Shown here one piece after another: positions 24,826 to 33,719 of a DNA stretch of 64,000 nt (positions are counted from its first letter, which is position 1; each line of letters opens with the position of its first letter). Source of the stretch: Beijerinckiaceae bacterium (lineage in GTDB: Bacteria; Pseudomonadota; Alphaproteobacteria; Rhizobiales; Beijerinckiaceae); contig JAUXWZ010000179.1 of assembly GCA_030684835.1 (NCBI GenBank), positions 37,505 through 101,504 of the forward strand, in the 5' to 3' direction. The notes beneath the pieces are model-generated. The model was not told the origin of the DNA, made no database searches, and worked only from the letters and a program-made list of their open reading frames with translations. The position numbers were made by a program, and so were the translations under genes.

Positions 24826-26883
24826 TTAAGCGCCGGCGTTCTTGTAGAGGCCCTGGTAGCCGAGCGCCTTCACGCCGGCGTCAATGCGGACCTTGAACTC
24901 GACGCCGTCGACGTTCCAGCCGTCGCGCTGCTCGAGCACGGGCGAGGAATTGCCGTTGAGGTATGCCACCTCAATGGTGTCGTGCGCGTTCGGATCGGCG
25001 GCGAGATACCACGCCGTGGGCGAGTGAGCGTCGAGGCGCGCGTCGGAAACCACCTCGGCGAGCCCGTTGACGTGGTTCGGCTTGGCGGCGTTCACTGCGG
25101 CGTTCGGGTCTTTCTCCGACGTCATCAACACGCGCGCCTTGCCTTCGAGCGCGACGGGCACAAGGAAGTAACGCGGACGGATGTTGAGAGCCGTCGCGTG
25201 GCCCTCCTTGTCCTTTTGTTTGGCCATCGCGGCGCGGGCCAGATCGAGCGAATCGACGCTGGGGGCCGCAGCCGTGCCGGCGAGGTTGTTGTGGGTGGCG
25301 TGGAATAACTCGACACCATCAGCCATTGCGGCGTTCGTTGTCAGCACAGCATACACCAGATTGCCGATGGTGCGGCGGGCGGCGCGGCCCATGCGCATCG
25401 GAACGCGGGTGAAGGCGTTCATGTCATCGTTGACGACCGCCTGGCGGGTGATGGCGAACATGCGCCCGAAGGTGGCGAGCTGGATCGTCTCGCCGCGATC
25501 GCCCATCGTCCCGTACTGATACTCGGCGCCTTCCGGCACTTCGATCAGGTTCGGGGCGAGTCCGAGATCGATGCGACGGACCGGCTTGAAGTCGACGAGC
25601 ACGCCGCGCGCTGTCCAGCGTTCGAAGGTCTCTTCGGCTTCCTCGTAGCCCTTGAGCATGCTCTTGTTGGCGATGTTCGCGAGGATTTCGACGAAGTCCG
25701 AGGTGGAGTGCATGCCTGCCGACATCATCGGCGAAAGCGCAGCGCCCGCCATCAGCAGCGGATCGTTGAACGCCGAATTCAGACCGGCGCGCGAAAGGCT
25801 TTCGCGGGCGAGTTCGCGGATCGTAAGCCCGGAGAACTCGTTGACCTCGCCGCCTGCGATTCCGGCGCGATGCATGAGCGCGCGGGTTGCGCCTTCCTTG
25901 AACCGGTCGCGGCCATCTGCGGTGACTTCCGCGCGCGGCAGCGCCTGCTTGGGAGCCGGATCGCGATCGGCAATCTTGTTGATGATCATATCCTGCGCCT
26001 TCAAAACTGCGTCGTCGCCCGTGCCGACTGCGTCGACGATCGCCATGGCGTCATCGATCGATAGTTTTGCGGCGCGGCAGCGCGACATGATGTCTTTGGT
26101 GACGTCCTTCGCCGCCACAGGGGCCGGTGCAGGAGCGGGCGCGGGAACAGCGGCAACGGGAGCCGGTGCGGGCGGAATAACATTCGTGGCCTGCACTTCC
26201 GCGGCCACTGCGGTTTTGGTCGGGTCACCCATTGTGGGCTCCTTCTTGTGAGCGGACGCAGCCGCGGGGAAAGCAGGACGAGCGCGTTGCGCGCCCTGCA
26301 ATGAGGAAAGGGGGGCGCGCGCATAGGCGCGATAATCGAAGCGGGCGAACGCATCAGCCTCGCTGTCGTCTGTGCTGGTGGCGAACTTCCGTTCAAGCGC
26401 TTCGTCGGAGCCCATCCACGTTTCTTCCAGCATCAGCGCGCGCATATCCTCGACGCTGGAGCCGGTGTGCGCGGCGTAGATGCCGGCGATGACGTCGCCG
26501 AGTTTGTTCAGCATGGCGGCGGCCTTGGCGTGATCCTCGGCAGTGCCCCATGTGATGTTCGCGGGGTCGTGGATCATGATCATCGCGCCGCGGCGCATGA
26601 TGCGCTCATCACCACCCAACGCGATGACGGAAGCCGCGGAAGCCGCGATCGCCTCGACGTGAACCGTTACCTTGCCGGTGTGCGCGCGCAGCGCATTGTA
26701 AATGGCGACGCCATCCCATGCGGAGCCGCCGCCGGAATTCAGTCGGACATTGACATCAGCCGCGCCGATTTCGGCCAGAGCCTCAAGGACGTCCTGCGCT
26801 TTGAAGCCGGAGCCGTCGCCCCACATGTCGCCGACGTCCCCGAACAGCACGAGGTCGCCGCCGACGATCAGTCGGTGCGTCAT
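24826..26883 (-). CDS. ClpP-like prohead protease fused to scaffold and major capsid protein
   Basis: 685 residues. Residues 1-190 are a ClpP/S49-type protease: the catalytic Ser82 in AASAAS and His105 in MIHDP are visible. Residues about 218-350 are an Ala/Pro-rich linker and helical scaffold-like region; 350-685 is the HK97-fold capsid. An internal ATG at 26232 (MGDPTKTAV) has a strong AAGGAG Shine-Dalgarno, so capsid-scaffold alone can be made in excess over the fusion. The protease would mature the prohead by cutting in the linker. Fusions like this are known in other temperate phages. Confidence 0.9.
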   Translation of the reverse strand: MTHRLIVGGDLVLFGDVGDMWGDGSGFKAQDVLEALAEIGAADVNVRLNSGGGSAWDGVAIYNALRAHTGKVTVHVEAIAASAASVIALGGDERIMRRGAMIMIHDPANITWGTAEDHAKAAAMLNKLGDVIAGIYAAHTGSSVEDMRALMLEETWMGSDEALERKFATSTDDSEADAFARFDYRAYARAPLSSLQGAQRARPAFPAAASAHKKEPTMGDPTKTAVAAEVQATNVIPPAPAPVAAVPAPAPAPAPVAAKDVTKDIMSRCRAAKLSIDDAMAIVDAVGTGDDAVLKAQDMIINKIADRDPAPKQALPRAEVTADGRDRFKEGATRALMHRAGIAGGEVNEFSGLTIRELARESLSRAGLNSAFNDPLLMAGAALSPMMSAGMHSTSDFVEILANIANKSMLKGYEEAEETFERWTARGVLVDFKPVRRIDLGLAPNLIEVPEGAEYQYGTMGDRGETIQLATFGRMFAITRQAVVNDDMNAFTRVPMRMGRAARRTIGNLVYAVLTTNAAMADGVELFHATHNNLAGTAAAPSVDSLDLARAAMAKQKDKEGHATALNIRPRYFLVPVALEGKARVLMTSEKDPNAAVNAAKPNHVNGLAEVVSDARLDAHSPTAWYLAADPNAHDTIEVAYLNGNSSPVLEQRDGWNVDGVEFKVRIDAGVKALGYQGLYKNAGA
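26232..26250 (-). promoter_or_regulatory. Internal ribosome binding site and start for scaffold-capsid product
   Basis: Upstream of codon 218 of the fusion gene the minus strand reads AAGAAGGAGCCCACAATG, a near-consensus Shine-Dalgarno with six-base spacing. Neighbouring codons show no reason for such a purine run in coding DNA. Confidence 0.75.
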
Positions 26884-26905
26884 CAGTCAAATCTCCTGTG
26901 GAAGT

Positions 26906-28393
26906 TCAGTCTTCGTCGTCGGGCCGGAAGCCGTCCTGCATTCGGCCCTGAATGGTCACGCGGCGCGGATCTGAATCGAAGATCAGTTTAGAAGCGTCGG
27001 CGCGCGCATTGTCTGCTGTGATTTCAGCATCGAGGTCGTGCGGGTCGAAGCCAAGCCGCCGCTGCTCATAGGAGCGCGAAGACAGCCCGGCGCGGATGGC
27101 GTTGCGGATGGCTGGGATTTCGCGGGTCGGGTCGATCATTTCACGGCGCGGCGCCGTCCATGTGATCTGCGCCGGGGCGCGCTTGCCAGTGCCGACAGCA
27201 ACCGCTTCCAGAAACCAGCGAGACACAGGCTCGCAGAATTGCGGCATCAGCATGTGATTCCGCCAGGCGTCAATCGAACGCTGAAACTCAAGCCAGCCCA
27301 TGCGGCCAGATGAAAAGTTCACACCCTTCAGGTCGCCGGTCAGCGCCTCATAGCTGACGCCCAACCCCGCTGCTATCTCGTGCAGAGTCGCGCCCATGTA
27401 TTCGGCATAACCAGCCACTTGCGGAGGGGCGCCAAAGCTCACCTTCTCGCCAACGCGCAACCGTTCGATGATGCCCGGCTCGAGCATTTCCAGCGGATGC
27501 GATTGCCCCTCTGGGGTGGCCCCTATGAGCCCCGCGCCGGTGTCCTCGGTTTCAATGAAGGCTGCGAAACACGCCGCCACCTTCTGGCGCACCAGCTGGG
27601 CGTCAGCGAAGTCTGCGAAGTCGCGCATGCGCAACACGACGGGAGCGAACCATGAGACGCCGCGCGCTTGCCCCGGCCTGTCGCTCCGGTAGATATGAGC
27701 GACAAACTCGGCGGGAACGCGCACGCTGGTGAATGTGCGATAGGTCGACATGGCTCCAGGATGCTCCTGGAACAAATGATAAGCGATGCGCTTGCCGATA
27801 CCGTCGTATTCGACGCCCTGAACCGCGAACGAACCGTTCGGCTGCGGTCCGTCGATGGACGAGTCGAGGTGGTCAGGCTCCATCACCTGGATCTGAAACG
27901 GCAGCGGCAGACCATCCTCGGCGCGGCGCGGCCGCTTGCGCACAATGGCCTCGCCGGATTCGACAACCGTGCGCATGGCGAGCGCCTGCAGCCCGTAGAG
28001 ATCGTGCCTCCCGTCAGCATCGCAGGCCGTCGTGTCGAAATGCGCCTTGAGCAATACTTCGAGTTCGCCTCGGTGTTTCTCGGTCGTCAGGGCTGCGGTC
28101 GGAATGATGCCGGTGCCGACCACGTTATGTGTGATGACCTGCACCGCTCGTGCGGCGTGCGGATTGTTGCGCACCATGTCGCGGGCGACATCGCGCAAGC
28201 GCATTGAAGCGCCCCGCGTCTCCGCATTGGCGTCGGTCGATACAGCCCGCCAGCCTTGGGCCCTACGTCCGGCCGTTGCGCCCTGATAGGCGAGCCGGGC
28301 GTTGGTCAAGCCTTCGGCGCGCGCACGCGCCTTGATGCGAGCCAGTCCCCGCTCAGGCGAGAACCACGAGATGGTTCGATCGACGATATTCAC
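26906..28393 (-). CDS. B: Portal protein (lambda gpB family)
   Basis: 495 residues. N-terminal RGASMRLRDVARDMVRNNPHA, then TWTAPRREMIDPTREI near the end and GVNFSSGRMGWLEFQRSID are lambda-type portal signatures. Dodecameric channel for DNA entry and exit. The C-terminus is acidic. Its start overlaps the stop of the gpW-like gene. Confidence 0.94.
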   Translation of the reverse strand: MNIVDRTISWFSPERGLARIKARARAEGLTNARLAYQGATAGRRAQGWRAVSTDANAETRGASMRLRDVARDMVRNNPHAARAVQVITHNVVGTGIIPTAALTTEKHRGELEVLLKAHFDTTACDADGRHDLYGLQALAMRTVVESGEAIVRKRPRRAEDGLPLPFQIQVMEPDHLDSSIDGPQPNGSFAVQGVEYDGIGKRIAYHLFQEHPGAMSTYRTFTSVRVPAEFVAHIYRSDRPGQARGVSWFAPVVLRMRDFADFADAQLVRQKVAACFAAFIETEDTGAGLIGATPEGQSHPLEMLEPGIIERLRVGEKVSFGAPPQVAGYAEYMGATLHEIAAGLGVSYEALTGDLKGVNFSSGRMGWLEFQRSIDAWRNHMLMPQFCEPVSRWFLEAVAVGTGKRAPAQITWTAPRREMIDPTREIPAIRNAIRAGLSSRSYEQRRLGFDPHDLDAEITADNARADASKLIFDSDPRRVTIQGRMQDGFRPDDED

Positions 28394-28596
28394 GCGCCGC
28401 TCCTGAACCCGGCCAGCGTGCGGCGGGAACGCGGCCCGTCACGCTGTTCAAGAAGATCGGCGAGCGCCTGGCGCATTTCCGAATAAGAGCGATACCAGAC
28501 CTCTTTCTCGACGCCTTCCGTCTTGGTGCGCACCTTCAGCGCGCCTGATGCCATCGCCTCGCGCAGCGCAGCGATGTTGTCGTCGATGTCGGGCAT
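28390..28596 (-). CDS. W: Head-tail joining protein gpW-like (lambda W)
   Basis: 68 residues from MPDIDDNIAALREAMASG, with GGAG six bases upstream. The EKEVWYRSYSEMRQALADLLE segment is typical of the lambda W family, which binds beneath the portal. The order terminase, W, portal is that of lambda. Confidence 0.88.
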   Translation of the reverse strand: MPDIDDNIAALREAMASGALKVRTKTEGVEKEVWYRSYSEMRQALADLLEQRDGPRSRRTLAGFRSGA

Positions 28597-28617
28597 GAGT
28601 GCTCCGGTGAAAATCAA

Positions 28618-30672
28618 TCAGAGCCAGCTCGAACGGCGCTGGCCTAACCATTGCGATTGTCGGCGCCCAGTTGCTGCCGCCGGGGGCGGAGGCGACGGAG
28701 GAAGCTCCGAGATATCTTCCTGTGCGGGCCGCTCGGGCGGCGTGTGGCTCAGCCGCGCCGCGCTGTCCGAGAGCCTTTCAAGGCCCAGCATTTTCGCGGC
28801 GGCGTAAGCCATGGCCTCGGAGTCGAGATAATCGTGCGGGCCGCGCGAGACCCATGTGTAACCGCCGCCCGGTTTACGCACCCGCGCTTCGTTCACGATC
28901 TGGCGGCAGTAATCTTCGGATGCGTCGAGCGAGAGATGCCACCCGCCGGGCTGATCCTTGGGCCAGCGGACGCGCGAATGAACCCATTCCTTCATGAAGT
29001 CGGAGTCGAGATGCACCACGTCGAGGCCGAACTTCGGCCGCTTGCCTGCAGGCGTGACTTCGATTTGCGCGACGCTGATCGGCTGGCGCCGGCGATCCCA
29101 GCCCTTGGTCGCGTAACAGAGCCTGCGATGACGCCGGCAGAAATCATAGACCTTGTGAATGTCGCCGAGTTGCGGATCGTCAGGGCGAAAGCCGGAATCG
29201 ATAAAGGCTCGCGCGATGCGCAGGCCATCGCCGTATTCCGTATCGAGAACCTGCTCCCATAAATCCAGCCAGACGTCGTCGAGCCTGGTGTCGCCGGAGC
29301 CGTGCAACTCGCCATGCTCGATGAGCCACGATTCCTGCCTCACGCCCCAGCCACGCACGACATAAACCAGCTTGCGCTTTTGCACGTCAACGCCGGCCGT
29401 CAGAAACAGCACGCCCTCCGGAATTTCCCGGAACCTGTAGGGCAGCTTCAGGTCCGCGACCTCGGCCCATTCCGGCGCCTCGCCTGCGGTCGGCGCCCAC
29501 AGCTCGCCGAAACCGGCGTTGATGACGGTCTGCACCTTCGCCGGGTCGCCGGACTGAACCGCGTCGACATATGCCGCGGCGCGATCGCCGAATGAGCGGA
29601 ACGGCGAACACAGCCCAGAGACCCAGAACGACGCTGTGTCGCTCTGCACCATGGGCTCCCCGATCACCTGATCGTCCTCGGTCACCTCCTGCCCGGGGGC
29701 AAGATAGAGCCCCGAGGCGTTCATGCCCGTCTTTTCCGAGTCCTCGATCAGGCAGCCGTTGCGGGGGCATACGACAACCGCCGTGGCGCGAGCGCGCGCC
29801 GCTGTGGAGCGCATGTCCGCCTTGCCATCGAACTCCAAGCACGAGAAGCGCGGGACAAACCTTTCTGCGCAATGCGGGCAACGCCACGTCCAGTGATAGC
29901 GCGTCCCGGCCTGCCAGAACTTCCAGATTGCGGAGTCGATGTCGTCAGAGTCCTGCACCTTCCAGAACTCCAGTCCGGACACCGGGTCGACCTCAGTTTC
30001 CTTCATTCCACGCGATGGCGTCGATGTAATCGCGTGCACAAAGTCGGCGTAGGTGTCGCCGCGCGCATCGACCAATCCAACCGGATCGCCTTGGCCCTTG
30101 ACGTTGGCCATCAGCTCGTCGGCTTCGTCGGTGATCGCAAGACCCGCGGGATCAGATTTCAGCGCGGTGGATGATCCAGCATGCGCCAAACGGAGCGGCA
30201 CGCCGGCGATTGTCTTCCTCGTCTTCGTCATGCGCTTGCCGCGCGCGACCTTCGCCGACAGCGCCGGCGCCTCGTCAAGGAGCGCCATGAGCCGTGGCTC
30301 GAATTGTTCGTTCAAAAACTGCCGGTTCGGACCGACATAGAGTATCGGCGCCGGCCGCTGATCGAGGCGCTGGCCGATGATGTCGAGCAGCGCGTCCGTC
30401 TTTCCCATCTGCGAGCCGCAACACAGGACGCAGCGACGATAGCGCCTCGACGCCACCGCTCTTCCGAACGCCACGCCATATGGCGTGAAATACGGATCGC
30501 GCGGGCCTGGCAGACCTGCAGACGGCGGATAAGTGCGGTTTGTCGAACCCCAGCTATCAGGCGTCGTCGCCGGCGATGATCGAAGGAGCGCCGCCGCCCG
30601 ATCTAAGATCCGCGGCTTGCGCCGTGACCATATCGGCTGCTGCGTTGAGGGCTTGTCCAAGCAATGTCTCAA
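28618..30672 (-). CDS. A: Terminase large subunit (lambda GpA family)
   Basis: 684 residues. Walker A-like GSQMGKT near residue 86, Walker B region LAITDEADE, a zinc-ribbon pair CPHC...CPRNGC and the C-terminal nuclease region (TAGVDVQKRKLVYVVRGWG; YLDSEAMAYAAAK) match GpA. It packages DNA into proheads and cuts it at cos. The TTG start given overlaps the small-subunit gene by 116 bases; the true start may be nearer 30560. Confidence 0.93.
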   Translation of the reverse strand: MRHCLDKPSTQQPIWSRRKPRILDRAAALLRSSPATTPDSWGSTNRTYPPSAGLPGPRDPYFTPYGVAFGRAVASRRYRRCVLCCGSQMGKTDALLDIIGQRLDQRPAPILYVGPNRQFLNEQFEPRLMALLDEAPALSAKVARGKRMTKTRKTIAGVPLRLAHAGSSTALKSDPAGLAITDEADELMANVKGQGDPVGLVDARGDTYADFVHAITSTPSRGMKETEVDPVSGLEFWKVQDSDDIDSAIWKFWQAGTRYHWTWRCPHCAERFVPRFSCLEFDGKADMRSTAARARATAVVVCPRNGCLIEDSEKTGMNASGLYLAPGQEVTEDDQVIGEPMVQSDTASFWVSGLCSPFRSFGDRAAAYVDAVQSGDPAKVQTVINAGFGELWAPTAGEAPEWAEVADLKLPYRFREIPEGVLFLTAGVDVQKRKLVYVVRGWGVRQESWLIEHGELHGSGDTRLDDVWLDLWEQVLDTEYGDGLRIARAFIDSGFRPDDPQLGDIHKVYDFCRRHRRLCYATKGWDRRRQPISVAQIEVTPAGKRPKFGLDVVHLDSDFMKEWVHSRVRWPKDQPGGWHLSLDASEDYCRQIVNEARVRKPGGGYTWVSRGPHDYLDSEAMAYAAAKMLGLERLSDSAARLSHTPPERPAQEDISELPPSPPPPAAATGRRQSQWLGQRRSSWL

Positions 30673-31039
30673 GTTTGGCGCGCTGAGAAAGATCGCCGGT
30701 GAACTGCGCAGGAACCCCGCTCATGGCCGCTTTCACGGCGCCGACAACATCGTCCATCGCGCCGATTGCGTCGTCGATGTCCACGAGCCGGTTCTCACGC
30801 TCGGCGATCTTCAACTCGATATCGCGGGCGCGCGCGTCATGCACCCGGTTCGCTGAAGCCGATTTGTTGATGCGGCGACCATCATCTCGCAGCCACCGGA
30901 TATACCTGACCCGGCAATCGTCGATGTCGAAGGAGCCATCCTCGTTCCGGATGAGCACGCCCTCGTCCACAAACTGCATCACCCGCTGCCGCGTGACGTC
31001 GATGTGTTGGCCCACAGCGGTGGCGGTAACTGAGGGCAT
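30557..31039 (-). CDS. Nu1: Terminase small subunit (Nu1-like)
   Basis: 160 residues from MPSVTATAVGQHID. The N-terminal winged helix (VGQHIDVTRQRVMQFVDEGVL...DIDDCRVRYIRWL) is the Nu1 DNA-binding domain; a helical region at 90-110 (DIELKIAERENRLVDID) provides multimerisation. It recognises the cos region. The 284-base gap upstream (31040-31323) has no gene and would be the natural place for cos. Confidence 0.87.
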   Translation of the reverse strand: MPSVTATAVGQHIDVTRQRVMQFVDEGVLIRNEDGSFDIDDCRVRYIRWLRDDGRRINKSASANRVHDARARDIELKIAERENRLVDIDDAIGAMDDVVGAVKAAMSGVPAQFTGDLSQRAKLETLLGQALNAAADMVTAQAADLRSGGGAPSIIAGDDA

Positions 31040-31323
31040 CAGTGATCCTGATCTAGGTTGCAAGCGCAAGGGAAGTCGAAAAACCGAGTTCGGAAAAACA
31101 CTCAAATCTCGGGAGCCTTCCCGCCCGCACTGCAGGGTGCCGGGGAAGGACCCGTGGCGTTGCCCTAGGGCCACACTGTCTCCCATCCGCCACGATCCGG
31201 GGCCCGAACGGTCATGCTCTCGGGTCAACCTCGGCCCGCCGAAAATCGGGTGAGAATTCCCGGACAATCGCGCTGCCGTGGGCCCCTTGGAGTCCCAGCC
31301 GGCGCGGCGTGGGTTTTCTGGGA

Positions 31324-31893
31324 TCACTTCGGCAGCATGCGCGCCACCTCGTGGCGGACGCGGGGGAGCAGGTCGGCGACGATGAGGCGGTCCCATGCGT
31401 CCTTGGTCTGGCCTTGGACCATCTCGCGGGGGATGTAGAGGCCTGACTTCTGCTTCTTGATAGGGAGGCGCCCTGCGCCTGCGCGGGCGAATACGTGCCC
31501 CTTGCCTTTACGGAGAGCCTTTCGCTTGGGGAAGCGACCGCCCTTGGTGAATGTCGATGGGTAGACCTTGCGCTTGTTCCATGGCGCGGCGCTGACGCCT
31601 TGGCGAGTTTCTCTCGCCTTGAAGTATTTCAGGCTGATGTCTCCGCCCTTCGTTTCGAGGGCGAAGCTGAGGTTGGCGACGGAAGCGTTGAGAACACGCA
31701 CGGCGCGGACAATGGTCTTGCGCGGCAGGCCGGTCTGGGTGGTGAGCGCGCGGGAGACTTGGGTCTTGGCCTTTGCGCCGGTGTGGTTCATGGCGCGGCG
31801 CAGGGCGAGGTTGGCCTTCCCCGCCCCTAGGGCGGTGAGTTGATTGCCGAAGCGGGCCATCACCTGATCGCGGACTGAGATGACGACTCTCAT
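31324..31893 (-). CDS. Z: Minor tail protein Z-type protein (lambda gpZ family)
   Basis: 189 residues, strongly basic. ALRRAMNHTGAKAKTQVSRALTTQTGLPRKTI and a second conserved segment ending at WNKRKVYPSTF are the prophage minor tail protein Z signature. Basic C-terminal half. Its placement upstream of the terminase, far from tail genes, is unusual for lambda but seen in mosaic prophages. Confidence 0.88.
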   Translation of the reverse strand: MRVVISVRDQVMARFGNQLTALGAGKANLALRRAMNHTGAKAKTQVSRALTTQTGLPRKTIVRAVRVLNASVANLSFALETKGGDISLKYFKARETRQGVSAAPWNKRKVYPSTFTKGGRFPKRKALRKGKGHVFARAGAGRLPIKKQKSGLYIPREMVQGQTKDAWDRLIVADLLPRVRHEVARMLPK

Positions 31894-32015
31894 GCCTGCC
31901 CCTTACCGCGACAGAGAATTTGTTGGGTCAGCGATTGTGCGGCCACTGCATTTGCCTCCAGAAATGCCACCACGCGGCCCAAAGAGAAGGGATCAATCGT
32001 GAATGTCCTCGGCAT
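31890..32015 (-). CDS. Small helical protein coupled to gpZ
   Basis: 41 residues beginning MPRTFTIDPFSLGRVVAFLE. The start lies inside the preceding 58-residue gene in another frame, and the stop overlaps the gpZ start (ATGA). An amphipathic helix over most of its length suggests a real peptide. Unknown family. Confidence 0.55.
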   Translation of the reverse strand: MPRTFTIDPFSLGRVVAFLEANAVAAQSLTQQILCRGKGQA

Positions 32016-32169
32016 TGCGGCGCGTGTACTCGGCGGGCTTTGGCTGCCGAGGAAATCCATGGCGGCGTTCGTATTCTTCCAGCTCGCAGGCTCGAATCCG
32101 GGCTTCCTGTTGCGCGCGTTTGGCGGCGTCCAGCAGAAGCTCGCGAATGGATTGCTGTTCCGGCGTCAC
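31993..32169 (-). CDS. Small helical protein, unknown function
   Basis: 58 residues with GTG start overlapping the lipoprotein stop (GTGA). Highly charged helix (IRELLLDAAKRAQQEARIRACELEEYERRHG). Tight coupling on both sides argues that it is translated. Confidence 0.55.
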   Translation of the reverse strand: MTPEQQSIRELLLDAAKRAQQEARIRACELEEYERRHGFPRQPKPAEYTRRNAEDIHD

Positions 32170-32252
32170 CAGGCAGACCCGCCGAGCCGGGAGATATGGC
32201 CGCAGGCGCTGAGGGACAGCATGAGGAAGGCGGCGAAGAACGCTTGAAGCAT
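32166..32252 (-). CDS. Very small lipoprotein
   Basis: 28 residues: hydrophobic signal, lipobox LSAC with Cys17, and an 11-residue tail. A strong AGGAG lies seven bases before ATG. The mature peptide would be a 12-residue lipid-anchored tail, comparable to entry-exclusion or lysis lipopeptides (Rz1 class). A complete Rz1 candidate already exists at 765-1037, so this probably does something else. Confidence 0.55.
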   Translation of the reverse strand: MLQAFFAAFLMLSLSACGHISRLGGSAW

Positions 32253-32262
32253 GGTGTTGCTC

Positions 32263-32478
32263 CTATTCGATGGGCTTCAGCTCGCCCTGCTTTGCGTAGG
32301 CGATGAGATCAGCTTCCATTAGCTCGACCTGCTTGCGCTGCTGTCTGTCGCGCTCGTCAGCTGCGGCAATGGCGTCGAGACGCTTGTGGGCGGGGGAAAA
32401 CGCGGGAGGCGCGGGGGGCGTGAATGAGGAGCGGTTGAAGTCCATCATGGCTTTGCGCTGGCGATCTTCCAGAGACAT
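32263..32478 (-). CDS. Hypothetical protein
   Basis: 71 residues from MSLEDRQRKAMMDFN. A Pro-rich linker (TPPAPPAFSPAH) precedes a charged helix with ADERDRQQRKQVELMEADLIAY. Longer in-frame extensions upstream have abnormal composition and are not used. First gene after the regulatory gap. Confidence 0.65.
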   Translation of the reverse strand: MSLEDRQRKAMMDFNRSSFTPPAPPAFSPAHKRLDAIAAADERDRQQRKQVELMEADLIAYAKQGELKPIE

Positions 32479-32518
32479 GGCGAGCCCCTCTTCAATGTCG
32501 CAAAGACCGCCGTCGTCT

Positions 32519-32659
32519 TCATGCTTTTGGATCCACCACGCCGCAGCGCATGGTGTACCAGCCGCCACGGGGATCGATGATGAAGCCGCCTTTGCCGATG
32601 CCGCCAGCATGTCTATCTCGCGTCTGCATTCGGCGGAGATAGCTCTTGCGCAAGACCAT
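32519..32659 (-). CDS. Possible small protein
   Basis: 46 residues from MVLRKSYLRRMQTRDRH. It contains a Gly-rich FIIDPRGGWYTMRCGVVDPKA end that looks protein-like, and the frame remains open further upstream (with CPHRGAC) but without a start codon. RBS is weak. Listed as tentative. Confidence 0.35.
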   Translation of the reverse strand: MVLRKSYLRRMQTRDRHAGGIGKGGFIIDPRGGWYTMRCGVVDPKA

Positions 32660-33158
32660 GGGCGCATTGCTGTCGGTGCAGGCCCCGCGATGCGGGCAAT
32701 AAAATAACTGATCGGCTGGGAACCGGTTTTGCCGGACCGGCGTTTACCCATGCCTCGCAGATCATCGACAGCTAGACCGTTTTGCGTATCGCGAACCTTA
32801 CTGCCCCCGCGTGGGTATCGCGGATGGACGGAGGTCGACCCTGCTAAGGTGTCTAACGCTGGACTACGGCCCTCTTTGCCGTCGCAAACGAAGAGGGCCG
32901 CCTTTATTGGGTTAGCGCAATCTGAGGGCATTCTCGTTCTTGGTACGACCGCGCGCCCCGCCTCCCTTAGTTGCGTCCTCAAGAGGCGGGGCCGCCACAT
33001 CCTCGTCGCCCGCAAAGGACGCGAGACGTTCAGATAACCAGCGGTGCATGTGGGGATCAGTGTGCAGGCGCAAGTCCGCCTAACTGCGCGCATGTAGAGC
33101 CCGATTTTGTCCGGGACACAATCCGCCAGGCCAACGCAAATCGGTGCGGTTGTTTCAC
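32660..33158. other. Gene-free 500-base regulatory gap with two large hairpins
   Basis: No convincing gene. Two perfect 10-bp stems are present: 32867-32876/32891-32900 (CGGCCCTCTT) and 32955-32964/32983-32992 (GCCCCGCCTC), with 14- and 18-base loops. Neither has a T-run on the minus strand. The gap separates the early genes and putative late regulator from the small genes and packaging module, so it probably holds the late promoter and its regulatory RNA elements. Confidence 0.55.
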
Positions 33159-33719
33159 TTAGAATACACGACGGCCAAGCCGATTAAGGAAGACGCAGCA
33201 GGCGTTAAGCGCCCTTTTACGCGCGTCGTCATATGAACTTTTCGCCATGCCCCATTCTTGCGCCCGCTCCCGAACTTTCTTGCCGTTCACGGACTCGCGC
33301 GCGTCAAAGACGATCAGCTCACAAGGCTTGGGGCTCGCCTGGCGGAACGCCACAAGATAGCTCTGCACTGAGTCCCGAATCATCACCTCATAACCGTTGA
33401 GTGCGACGCGCATGCAGTGCATGTGCTGCATATGCTCTTCCCACGGATTGCCAAGGCGTTGGATTTCCTCCGGTTCGCCATCGCGGTTGCGATATCCGCT
33501 TACGTCCTGCCATGTGTGCTGATAGCCCGGCCAATTGGCGCCAAACTGCCGGGGTCCGCGAAAGTCGGGTGTCCGGTCCCAATAGGTGAAATGGTCGCGG
33601 ATTCTCTGCGCCAGATGGTCGGGCGTCCATGATGTAGGAATGTCCGACGCCGTTGCGGTGTAACGCCCCATGGACGTGTCTTCGCGCATATCGCTTATGA
33701 TCTGATCGTCCATGCTCAC
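33159..33719 (-). CDS. Probable late-gene regulator with C-terminal HTH
   Basis: 186 residues. The C-terminal 60 residues (ELIVFDARESVNGKKVRERAQEWGMAKSSYDDARKRALNAC) read as a helix-turn-helix like that of RinA/ArpU or sigma-like phage late regulators. It is the last gene of the early operon and is followed by a long gap before the late genes, the usual place of such regulators. The N-terminal part is unrecognised. A second ATG two codons in is an alternative start. Confidence 0.65.
   Translation of the reverse strand: MSMDDQIISDMREDTSMGRYTATASDIPTSWTPDHLAQRIRDHFTYWDRTPDFRGPRQFGANWPGYQHTWQDVSGYRNRDGEPEEIQRLGNPWEEHMQHMHCMRVALNGYEVMIRDSVQSYLVAFRQASPKPCELIVFDARESVNGKKVRERAQEWGMAKSSYDDARKRALNACCVFLNRLGRRVF

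Noticed and set aside
30557..31396. Extended N-terminus for the terminase small subunit
   Set aside because: The first 119 residues are Pro/Arg/Gly-rich with no domain; the Nu1 winged helix begins right after the ATG at 31039.
32729..33037. Plus-strand frame in the late control gap
   Set aside because: No RBS, very Arg/Pro-rich, and it spans both strong hairpins; more likely non-coding.
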